Shown piece after piece: positions 54,975 through 64,000 of a stretch of 64,000 nucleotides of DNA. A program made the translations under genes and the position numbers. Positions within the stretch are counted from its first letter, which is position 1; every line of letters begins with the position of its first letter. The stretch is taken from assembly GCA_035772405.1 (NCBI GenBank), contig JAYKKM010000147.1:3016001-3080000 (forward strand). Direction: 5' to 3'. The stretch comes from Chrysogorgia sp. JL179-B06. Taxonomy: Eukaryota; Cnidaria; Anthozoa; Scleralcyonacea; Chrysogorgiidae. The notes under the pieces were generated by a model. The model did no database searches. It was not told where the DNA came from and was given only the letters and a program-made list of their open reading frames with translations.

Positions 54975-55660
54975 TTAATTCACTCTATTTGCTCGTCAAT
55001 GCCTTCTATTTGCGCTAGATACCCCTATCAGGCGTTCCATCTGCACTCACCCCAGTCCCCGGCCTCCTCCCCCAATCGGCCTAAACGCCTGCTTCGCAGG
55101 CTGCAGATAGCACTATGCTAAACCCATAGGCACAGGTGCATAAAATAGAATAGAAGTGGATTTTTAGGTGTGATGAAACTTCATTCACACAAAATTCACT
55201 TCTATTTCATTTTACTCACCCTTGGGTTCAGCTTTATAGTGACAGGATTTCATTTCCTATAAAAATAGCTATAGGTTAACTTCTAAAGGTCTCTATACAC
55301 ATGTAATATTTATATTAATATTTTTTGAATATTAAAACATCAGTTTTTATACACCATTGTTGTCATAGTTCCTTATATGGCCTTTAATAGTTTCTCTGAC
55401 ATCAGAACTTATAGACTTTTTAGGTACACAGTTCTTGAAGCGTATGAAAGCTTTATTAAGTTACTGTAAGCCGTTAATATCATGAGTGGCAAAAAAATAT
55501 CCTGCAGCGGAATATATTGCGAAAAAAATATCTTGCGCTGCACTTTTACGAGAAAAAAATATCTGGCTTGTTCGCTTGGGTAGAAAAAAAATGCTTGCAT
55601 GGACTGAATCTTCCAACCCCCACCCCCCCCCCCCCCTCAAAAATCAAATGGTCCGCCCCT

Positions 55661-57177
55661 AAATCAAACTAGCTTGTATAGTTGTATTAGTTGTTTACGT
55701 GAAACAAAGGAAATGTCAAAGTACACTTTTGAGACCCAGAGCCCACATTTATGGGTATTATGGGTAAATGCGGACAAACATGGGTACTGACGTCATCTCG
55801 ACGAAATGCTATTGACAACGATCGTGTTCTGTTTTAAAGTGTCTTACTATTACTTGTAACTGATTATCATAGTACTTTGTGATTATCGTGGTTTCCTTTA
55901 ATATCATGAAGGTATGTGTTTTAATACTCCAGTTTATAACAATTTTGTGAATAGTCTATGCCACTGCAATCAATGCATTCTCATAACCGAACGATAAATA
56001 TATCGCGTCATTATCTTTTTCAGTCTTGAAATATCTAAACCTATCTAGACAACTATTTATTTATAAAATTGGTAAGAGACTATATTATTTATATTATAAT
56101 ACTTTACCAATAATGGCAAATGCCCAAATTTGGTTGATTTTTATCTGTTAGGGCTAGTTTTTGTACATAACCAGTTCCGATGGGATATATAGGAATAGGA
56201 TTAGGGTAAGATTAGGGTTAGTATTTGGGGTTAGGATTAGGATTAGGGTTGGATTATGAGCTCTATCGGGTCTGAAATATCTGACCGCTATATATACGTT
56301 ACAAAATTAATTATAGAAATACAACAGTTGAGGGACAATCTGTTCGAGCGATACCTGATACGGTACATGGACATGGGTTAAAACATGGAGTGATTAATTT
56401 TTGGACTAATTTTTCGATTCGTTTTTTAACTAATTTTTCGATTCGTTTTTAGAATAATTTTTGCACTCATTTTGAATGAAAACGGACTTTTACTTGTGTA
56501 ATAAATCTACAGGCTTTCAGCCGAACAATCGCTTCTCTTGTAATAGGTACGGTGAAATGAAGCCTTCGTTGAAAATCCATTCATTCGTCAATATAATCCT
56601 TGAATATTATAAGCAACATTGCCATGCATATGTTAGCTTGCTTCAAGTGCACCTAACCCCAAAATGATTTTTTAGCGATATCAAATCTTGGTATGATTTC
56701 TAGCATTTTAGTGAAAAAAAATTTCAATTTAGGCAAATCGTTTGATTTTTATGGCCTTTTGAATTTAGCTTTTGATGGCCCGACCGATCCCAGGAGCCTG
56801 GATCTAGCACGTTTTCTGACGTATTTTTTGTGATATAAAGGAATAGTGTGAAGACTTATACCTGAACTTAGGCACGATTTATTCATGCAATTGACAGCTA
56901 CACATCTGTTAACCATGTTTTCACAATCAGCAAACGAACGCAGTATATCAATGTAGATAAACCGCCAATTTATAGCGAATTTGCATGCAGGCAATCTCCG
57001 ATGAAAAAGTCCCCAAAATTGGGTTTTTGTTCCCAGTCCTCTGGTTCCCAGTTCCCTATAATTTGCTACTGTGGGAAAATATTTGTTTACCGATAAAGAA
57101 TGGCCCAGTATGTTTTACAAATCTTTTGACAAAGCGTTGCGATACAAATGGTCTTTCTTAGCTTTTCTCTAAATCGT
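55661..57177. other. Gene-poor stretch
   Basis: It includes degenerate ggattaggg/ttagggtta repeats at 56200-56255, a tandem ttttgg/cgattcgtttttta array at 56395-56470, and the THAP-like relic at 56749-56916. Nothing else is recognised. Confidence 0.5.
56749..56916 (-). pseudogene. THAP-domain-like N-terminal fragment
   Basis: From the Met at 56916 the reading is MVNRCVAVNC, NKSCLSSGISLHTIP, which resembles the first zinc-binding Cys pair and the following strand of a THAP DNA-binding domain. The later Cys/His pair is not in frame, so it is either a relic or a first exon. Evidence is weak. Confidence 0.35.
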
Positions 57178-57872
57178 CAACCGGACGATTTGACGAGAGT
57201 GTTTTATATGTCCGCTTAGCCGTCGGCAGTGATCGAGCCGCCGCTCAGGTAAGGAATTGTACTTTCTGTCAAGAACTTTGGCTAAACTACATCGACCTTG
57301 TAGTCTGTAATATAATTTTAAAGTTCTGAGGCGAAACTCTGAAGAATTACGAGACGAGTCAGACGATGGATGTTTGTTTGGCGACGAAGCGAGAATAATA
57401 TTAATAATAGTTTTAAGTTTTAACTTATTTCATGTGTTCAATTGTATTTTGGGTCTGTCGTGTATAATTATGTGTTGCAGGTGTATCGAATAAATCTTTA
57501 CCAGCCATAGTTCTGAAAAGAACTGTTTAATTTTACCGCGATTCGAAATTCGAATTCGACTCGAAACGTTAACGCAAAACTTTGCGAGCAATAGCTCCTA
57601 AAGAAACTGGTGCGAGAGCTCGCCATCAACCAATCAAATGACGAGTTTCATCGGAGTTCCCCGAACGCCAGCATATCCTCACTCTTATAATGACTATAAT
57701 GATCAATCAACCATTCCTGTTAAAATGATGATAATGATCAAATTAAGAGCGACTTGTTAATTTAATGCTAGAACCCAACCCCAACACAACAAAGATCCTA
57801 ACCCTAACCCCCGCCTAATGGGTTTTCTAACCCTAACCGCCCGCCTTCTCAAGGCGTTCGCGAAAACGATAA
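57178..57872 (+). repeat. Left arm of a large inverted repeat
   Basis: This arm starts tcaaccggacgatttgacg and runs to ccttctcaaggcg. It matches, inverted, 60894-64000 once the two insertions there are removed. It includes ccctaaccc runs at about 57797-57835. Confidence 0.9.
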
Positions 57873-57910
57873 GATATGTTTTCCCATGGAGGGTCACTGT
57901 TTTAAATCCA

Positions 57911-59477
57911 ACAAGACGCCCGCTAGGCGTTAACTCGGGCTCTTGAATTAGTGGCTTGTTGAAAGACATTGTAGGCAAATTCAGTGATTTGAATTCAATA
58001 TACACAAATCTATAGTTGTAGGTACAATGGTTGGTTAAATTTTCCATCATTGCAAACCCATAACATAGTGTTGGCCAACAGCTTTGATTATATGAAGGTG
58101 AGTTGACTCAGTATCCAAGCTGGCTTACTGAGAAGTCTGCTCCATCAAATGAGCCATCCTGTTTGCTGACCTAATCCACTTCTAGTCAACAGGGTCAGCC
58201 TGGCAAGCAAGCCGGCCTGTGCTCATGTAATTACTAATAATAATTCATATGGTCAGTCCGGCAAACAGGTTCAGTTTGAGCAATCATTAAATAAGTTAAT
58301 CTTGTTCTCAGTGTATAAGGCATAGCAGTAAATCAAACCATTTAGCTGGCAGTAGCAAGGTGTCATAAGCTATTATAAAATAGTTTAAAGAAATGTAATT
58401 CAAAATCATTATTTCTTTGAAGTTATATTAACATTTTGAGCCAGTAAACATATTCATAATTTTCGCATATTTATTATTTGAGAGGCTTTATACATAGTAG
58501 TGACAGCTAGCTAATTGCAATATAAAGACAGATTACTGCATAGTTAACTATGTTACTGTTTCGGTTAGCGAGCCAACTCGCTTTCCATGTAGTCAAGGCC
58601 AAAATTCAGACCCGTCACTGGTAGTAAACTAGCAAACAACAACAAACTCTTTACTCCTTGATCTTAATAGTTGCCTAGTTGGTATGGGTGTCACAGATTT
58701 ATATACTGTGTGTTCATTTGTAAGCATCTGTGTATAATAATACATGTATGAGCAATCGATACAAATTTACTGATAACCCAGAACATTTTGGAGCTCCATT
58801 TAAGCTTACAGGTAAAATATCAAGTGAAACAGGGTAAAATTCGATAGCAACTAATTACTAAACAATATTAACATAGGCTCATAGCATCAACTTTATTTTG
58901 TATAACATAACAATAAACAATACAGCCAACAAAGCTTATAAAAATATTACAGTTACCTCAGAACAATTAACATATTTCCATACAGCATTCATATGTTGAG
59001 TCTCATTTAGTTAAACATTTAGTAGACAAAAAGCGTATGGAAATTGGAAACAGATAATTTGATCGAGTACAGGTTCTCGAAATCGTAGACCAACCCGTTT
59101 TGAAAGCGATCGGGATTGTGAGCGTATATATATAAGATCAAGATACTTGCCAGTTGCCAGCCACATCAAAGATTTTCAGTGAAGAGCACTCGAAGAAAGG
59201 TAATCAGATCACTGGATCAGATGAGTAAATAAAGCACAATGGCGGTGTTTTCAGTTTCGCAAAGGTGAAAAGCCTGGGTACGAGGACAAAAAGATTTTTG
59301 GGATCACTTCACTGCGCATGTGTAGTAATCCCACATTCATAGTCTCGCTCACTAGTCTACAAATTTAGTCAACAATGATGCAATAATTGCCGTTTCGCGA
59401 CGACGACTAAATAATAATAATAAACAGAGCCCTTTTTAAGACTCGTGCTCTCCCCCCAGGGGGGGGAGGCCCGAGTA
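57911..59477 (-). mobile_element. Helentron-like non-autonomous element, copy C
   Basis: The 3' hairpin end ACAAGACGCC..GGCGTTAACTCGGGC lies at 57911, and the 5' end GGCCCGAGTA lies at 59477, inserted between Ts. The interior is more diverged from A and D. Its 5' subterminus has a gggggg/cccccc palindrome at 59451-59468. Confidence 0.65.
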
Positions 59478-60893
59478 ATAATAGTTCGCCTGAATACAAA
59501 ACTTGAATATATCCTCTGTTTCAGCACCGAGTAACATGACAATCTGAATTAAATTTCTCAAAGATTATCTTGTTGCAGGCTGGTCGATAGCTAGTTTTCC
59601 GAGGTTGACCGCAAGGCATCATGGGACAGTCACCTCAATTATTGAGGTACATGTCCCACAATGCACAAAGCGCAAAATTACACACTTATTTTTGAAACCT
59701 ACTTGTTTTTCTGCTTTCGCCGTGAAAGGGAAAACAATTTAATATAACTTGACTTGCTTATTATTTAAAATGTCTCGTTTGTTTTGCACACTAAAAAAAC
59801 AACTGCAAATATATTTACTTACTGAACTAAATTCTCTGATCTCTTCTGTTTTGATTTATTCACATGTTTTTATCTGCCTCCGCGGGAACGTCTTAAATCC
59901 TCTGTGTTTTTTTTATCGTATCTGGATATCTACCCCCCCCCCCCCCCCTGTCAGTGGCATGAACGTCATAGTTTGTTTATTTTTGATAGCCAATAGGATT
60001 AGGTTTTTGACATCGTCATAACTGTTTGATGGCATCCCGCATAGGCACAGAAAAACTTTGGTCAAAAACCTAGAGACTTTTGCTTCTTTCTTGTTTGTCA
60101 GAATTATTTAGAAACATAATTGTTTGTAATACAGAATTATTTAGAAACATAATTGTTTGTAATATTGTAGTAAAATTATCAGTATTCAAAGTGTTGTTTC
60201 ATTTTTGGTGGTTCTTCACGTAGTTTGCGAGTATTTTAATCATTTGTTGAAGTGTTTGTTGTGAATGTTGGAATTTACTTGCCAACCTTATCATAATATA
60301 TGTATAAGTGAAAGCATCACGTCAGCTTGCAGTAAATTGTGTCGCGCGTAGCTATAGTGAATGAGGGGAATGGGGCGAGTTTTCATTTCGCTCGTGGATC
60401 GGCTGTTTGTCGTCTTTCGTCGTTCGGTAAACGTTCTTTAATGAACAAAATAAGAAATTATAACAACATTATGATGCGATCAATAATTTCTTTTTATTTC
60501 TGTGACAGGTTCTTCAACGAAAAACCTGAAAAATCTTACATCGCGACATGCTATTCGATAAACCTCAAAATTGTCACACGCAAAAAACATCCGTTTCAGT
60601 GCTTGACTATTAACTTGTTCACACTTCACAAACATGACCAACGCCACTGACATATAGTGATTAAACGTTTTTTTTGCTTCATATATTATTTTGAAAATGT
60701 ATACGTCATGTAAACACAGCCAATGAACTCTGTGCCTACACAAACTTTCTGAATTGTAAATAGTGCCTGCGAACGTCTAAATAATTAGCTAAAAATCAAC
60801 AACAAAAATTGTGCCTGCACAAATTGAAAATGTGCCCTGCGAGCCGCGCTCGTGCACTTTAATGAAGCCTGGCTGCCGACAACTGCCGACAAC
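59478..60893. other. Centre of the inverted repeat, gene-free
   Basis: This holds a hairpin at 59618-59664 (gcatcatgggacagt/atgtcccacaatgc), a 15-base C-run at about 59934-59948, and a 34-bp tandem duplication at 60100-60167 (gaattatttagaaacataat). ORFs of 90-103 codons show no domain. Confidence 0.5.
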
Positions 60894-61364
60894 GCTGGTG
60901 AAAGGCGTTCACGCAAAGCCTAGGCGGGGGGTTAGGGTTAGAAAACCCATTAGGCGGGGGGTTAGGGTTAGGATCTTTGTTGTGTTGGGGTTGGGTTCTA
61001 GCATTAAATTAACAAGTCGCTCTTAATTTGATCATTATCATCATTTTAACAGGAATGGTTGATTGATCATTATAGTCATTATAAGAGTGAGGATATGCTG
61101 GCGTTCCCCAGCTCTGGGGAACTCCGATGAAACTCGTCATTTGATTGGTTGATGGCGAGCTCTCGCACCAGTTTCTTTAGGAGCTATTGCTCGCAAAGTT
61201 TTGCGTTAACGTTTCGAGTCGAATTCGAATTTCGAATCGCGGTAAAATTAAACAGTTCTTTTCAGAACTATGGCTGGTAAAGATTTATTCGATACACCTG
61301 CAAAACATAATTATACACGACAGACCCAAAATACAATTGAACACATGAAATAAGTTAAAACTTA

Positions 61365-61728
61365 TAGGTGCCGTCCAGTCCGTTCTGACCTTTGGAATGT
61401 TAATTAATGTTGACTGCGAGCGAACGAATCGGAACGATCAATTCAAATGAATGATAACGGTAAACTTGCGCGAACTACTTTACGGAATAGATTTGCGACA
61501 GTTCGAAAGCGAGTATTCGTTAAAGTTGGTGAAGTCACGAGTCGTAGTTTGATATATTAACAATATTTAGGAGCCAAACAGCTTCTTATTACACGCTTTT
61601 TAGGCGGAAAAGCTCAAGCCTGTGAACAAAATCTGCAATACTTCATGTTCAATGTTTATATAATGCAATGTAAACAAACCATGTAAACAGAAACGTGGAC
61701 ATGCGCAGAACGGATTGGACGGCACCTT
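61365..61728. mobile_element. TA-flanked MITE (AGGTGCCGTCC family), copy 2
   Basis: The ends TAGGTGCCGTCCAGTCCGTT and AACGGATTGGACGGCACCTT lie between TA dinucleotides. The left arm near 57415 preserves the uninterrupted target with a single TA. Confidence 0.88.
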
Positions 61729-61740
61729 TAAAACTATTAT

Positions 61741-63777
61741 TACTCGGGTAGCCGAGTCTAGCTTCTGCTGTCCTTTTTTGTTATTATTTTGGTCGAGTTA
61801 TGGCCCCAACAGGCTTTGCGAAACTGAGGCACTGCCTCGTACCCAGGCGTCTCAATCCTTGTACGCGCACTGAGGCATGTGACTAAAAGCGAAGTGTTTT
61901 TGCCAGCGATTGCTTGGAAGTGTTCAAAGTTATGTCATCTTTCTTGTTGCATCATAGATCCCGACAGCTTTTTCGTGACTATATAAAAGCGAAGTGTTTT
62001 TGCCACCGTCTGCGAAGTATCTTGTTGCATCATAGATCCCGACAACTTTTTCGTGACTATAAAGCGAAGTGTTTTTGCCAGCGATTGCTTGGAAGTGTTC
62101 GAAGTTATGTGGCTGCGAAGTATCTTGTTGCATCATAGATCCCAACAGCTTTTTCGTCACAGCCCAGTACAAACTCGAAAACAAGCTACAATTTCGAGGA
62201 TAAAAGAAGCACGAAGAACGTTGTCGTTTTGATAGGTTATATGATCAGTGATTGAAATACGTTAAATGTATTATGTATTGAGGTAACTGTAATATTTGTC
62301 ATTTGTTTTATTTTTGCTTGTATTGTTTAATAATTTGTTTATTGTGTTGCAAATAACATGCAAAATAAAGTCGATGTGATCATTAACCGTTATGCGATTC
62401 AACAGTTTATAGTTTGTAGTTATTTAGTATAAGTGTCCATGCACAGTCACAGGTTTTGCCTAATAAATCATCAAACAACTCTGTTTCTCAAATATGCAAA
62501 AAGTTCCCAGTTATCTTTAGAAGTTTATGTTGTTGATAATGACTCAAAGTCAGAAACTCTTGTTTTCATTATAATTTCATCGAATCTATATATTATGTGT
62601 TATTTAATATATTGGTTTGGTACAGGGTAAATGAATGTATATTATATATACATTTTATTATCTGTCGTCTATTCACAAATTTTGTAAATATTTAGACACA
62701 CAGCTTTGGTTTTGATTGAACATTGTTGAGTTGGCAAAATGAATTTAATACACTGTTGACCTATAGCTATGTATCGATTGTTCATAATTATATATGAATG
62801 CAGATGCAGATATTATAAATGAACCTCTCGTATCTGACACCCAGACCAAATCCAATCCAGATCAACTCCAATCGATGTAGTGTTTGTTATTATTCGCTGG
62901 TTTTCCAGTGACATCTTGTGCAGCTATGTATTTTCATTGTCGTCACCCCACACAAATTGTTGTTGTTTGCCAACTGCATGTTAGTTGGTCTGCACAGCCA
63001 GATGCAGATACAGAATTGTACACACGTCCTTTCAAAGTGATTTTTGTCCTTGATTATATGCAAGCAAGCTGGCCCGGTATCTATCTGAGTTTTCTCAGTA
63101 ACCATGTCATCACAGTAATTTGTCAATTATCCAATACTAATTAGGGACTGGTAATTATTTATAGGGTTTACTGGGTTGCAGTGAGAGCTATATTAATTCA
63201 AATATTTTCTTGACCCGTTTTATCAGGGAATAAAATTTTCGAAGCCTGTCCAAACAAGCATAATTGGTGAATTTAATAGCTGGTTGATCCGATGAAATAT
63301 GGAAATGCATGTTGTTTTGAAAGTTGCATGGCACCGGCTGGTGCATTTCCACACTGATGAGTCTCGTCTCAGAACTTTTAAAATGCTGTTTCACACATGA
63401 ACAGAAATACTGCAAGAAGAAAATTTATGGTTTTGTTGTTTCTGTCTCACTAAAAACACAAACACTTTGTTATTGTGTGTTACACTTGATGAACAAAAAA
63501 ATTTCATAGTCTGTAGAAGTGAGGACCCAACCTAGTATATACATAAATAATGACTATTATGACTGGTCCCTAAATGAGGTGAGCATGCTCAAATTATAAA
63601 TGCACTAACATTATAAATATGTTTCTGGTTCAAAATGTTGGTTTTGGGAAGAAATAATGTTTCTTCAAGCTGTTTAGCTTGTTACACCATAATCTTCAAT
63701 ATCAAAGAGTTAAAGTATAGCTGCCCTAGCCTGCATAGGCTAAAGTAGCCCGAGTTAACGCCTAGCGGGCGTCTTGT
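61741..63777 (+). mobile_element. Helentron-like non-autonomous element, copy D
   Basis: The 5' end is TACTCGGGTAGCCGAG and the 3' end is AGTAGCCCGAGTTAACGCC, tagcg, GGCGTCTTGT; length is 2037 bp. Three direct copies of a block starting cttgttgcatcatagatccc occur at about 61943-62160. The left arm near 57405 shows the empty site, consistent with insertion between two Ts. Confidence 0.78.
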
Positions 63778-64000
63778 TAATATTATTCTCGCTTCGTCGC
63801 CAAACATCCATCGTCTGACTCGTCTCGTAATTCTTCAGAGTTTCGCCTCAGAACTTTAAAATTATATTACAGACTACAAGGTCGATGTAGTTTAGCCAAA
63901 GTTCTTGACAGAAAGTACAATTCCTTACCTGAGCGGCGGCTCGATCACTGCCGATGGCTAAGCGGACATATAAAACACTCTCGTCAAATCGTCCGGTTGA

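Larger units (their letters stand above)
52683..55018 (-). mobile_element. Second copy of the AGTACGTATTCC element, split by a Kolobok
   Basis: It starts TAGTACGTATTCCATATAAG, like the element at 7009. Its interior at 52800-53240 matches 7080-7275 inverted and is partly duplicated (gttcgattatccgc blocks at 52811 and 53013). Inverted tatttgctcgtcaatgcc/ggcattgacgagcaaat segments mark the two sides. The right terminus is diverged or lost. Confidence 0.6.
51674..55103. mobile_element. TAGCCTGCG-family element (MULE-like, 9-bp duplication)
   Basis: The ends TAGCCTGCGTGGCGGCGTTA and inverse ..TAAACGCCTG..CGCAGGCTG are flanked by CAGATAGCA (51665-51673 and 55104-55112). It carries a RecQ-like relic on the minus strand and two nested elements. 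Duplication length suggests a Mutator-like class, but its own transposase is not seen. Confidence 0.7.
51275..55660. mobile_element. Outer element with AGGGGCGGACCATTTG ends
   Basis: AGGGGCGGACCATTTGATTT, then a 16-base G-run and ggttggaagatt, is matched inverted at 55600-55660. Subterminal aaaaaaatatc..gc repeats occur on both sides. It encloses three further elements. Target duplication unresolved. Confidence 0.75.
60894..64000 (-). repeat. Right arm of the large inverted repeat, interrupted
   Basis: This is the inverse of 57178-57872, running into the window end. It contains a MITE (61365-61728) and Helentron-like copy D (61741-63777). Net arm length of about 700 bp equals the left arm. 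Confidence 0.9.

Noticed and set aside
56190..56260. Interstitial telomere (TTAGGG-like repeats); also near 33720 and 57800
   Set aside because: Only a few degenerate units, parts of dispersed repeats; no long perfect array.
60339..60650. 103-codon ORF in the centre of the inverted repeat
   Set aside because: No recognisable domain and overlapped by an opposite-strand ORF; chance ORF.
1..64000. tRNA, rRNA or other structured RNA genes
   Set aside because: I saw no cloverleaf with box A/B pattern or rRNA core sequence on reading; a covariance-model scan would be decisive.

Overview
The window looks like genomic DNA of an invertebrate metazoan, most plausibly a cnidarian. It is AT-rich and gene-poor, has split eukaryotic genes with a GT..AG intron, and is packed with DNA transposons, non-LTR relics and palindromic MITEs. 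The organism call is inference from repeat style and gene content, not proof.

Layout. (1) 1-6535 is the right part of a Polinton/Maverick-type integrated virus-like element. Its ORFs all lie on the + strand: penton-like minor capsid protein, DDE integrase with a chromodomain, two unrecognised ORFs (the second with membrane-like helices), a frameshifted major capsid protein, an FtsK/HerA-type packaging ATPase and an unrecognised small protein. Subterminal tandem repeats follow, then an imperfect palindrome ending in ACTACT at 6535. DNA polymerase B and the protease are not in view and would lie upstream. (2) 6536-24135 is transposon-derived and intergenic DNA. It holds two hAT-like elements with perfect 8-bp target duplications, a mariner-like element, foldbacks and one full-length copy of a Helentron-like non-autonomous family. 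(3) 24136-24477 (-) is an intact single-exon bHLH transcription factor, the clearest complete host gene. (4) 24478-38300 is more MITEs, LINE and BEL/Pao relics, a perfect 73-bp-arm palindrome and hairpin elements. (5) 38422-45920 (-) is a FAD synthase (FLAD1-like) gene: last exon (PAPS-reductase-type domain) at 38422-39122 and first coding exon (MoCF-like domain) at 45073-45920. Its ~6-kb interior is filled with a LINE relic, a TIR-bounded element carrying a SLC30A5/ZnT5-like C-terminal fragment, and a four-deep nest of mobile elements. (6) About 46000-50699 is a 4.7-kb minisatellite of 10-bp units that begins about 80 bp upstream of the FLAD1 start codon. (7) 50711-55660 is another deep nest: an AGGGGCGG-TIR element around a 9-bp-TSD element with a RecQ-helicase relic, around a TAGTACG element, around a TTAA-TSD Kolobok with a broken transposase. 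(8) 55661-64000 holds a THAP-like relic and a large inverted repeat whose left arm preserves the empty sites of two insertions found in the right arm.

How the genes relate. The Polinton ORFs form one virion-morphogenesis and integration module, now degraded by at least one frameshift. FLAD1 would make FAD from FMN. The bHLH gene is an independent regulator. Almost everything else is mobile DNA. The most unusual signals are the phase-perfect 10-bp satellite beside FLAD1, the captured zinc-transporter fragment, the 19-bp and 43-bp minimal relatives of the TAGCCTGCG element with 9-bp duplications, and four Helentron-like copies whose 3' hairpin shows a compensatory change.
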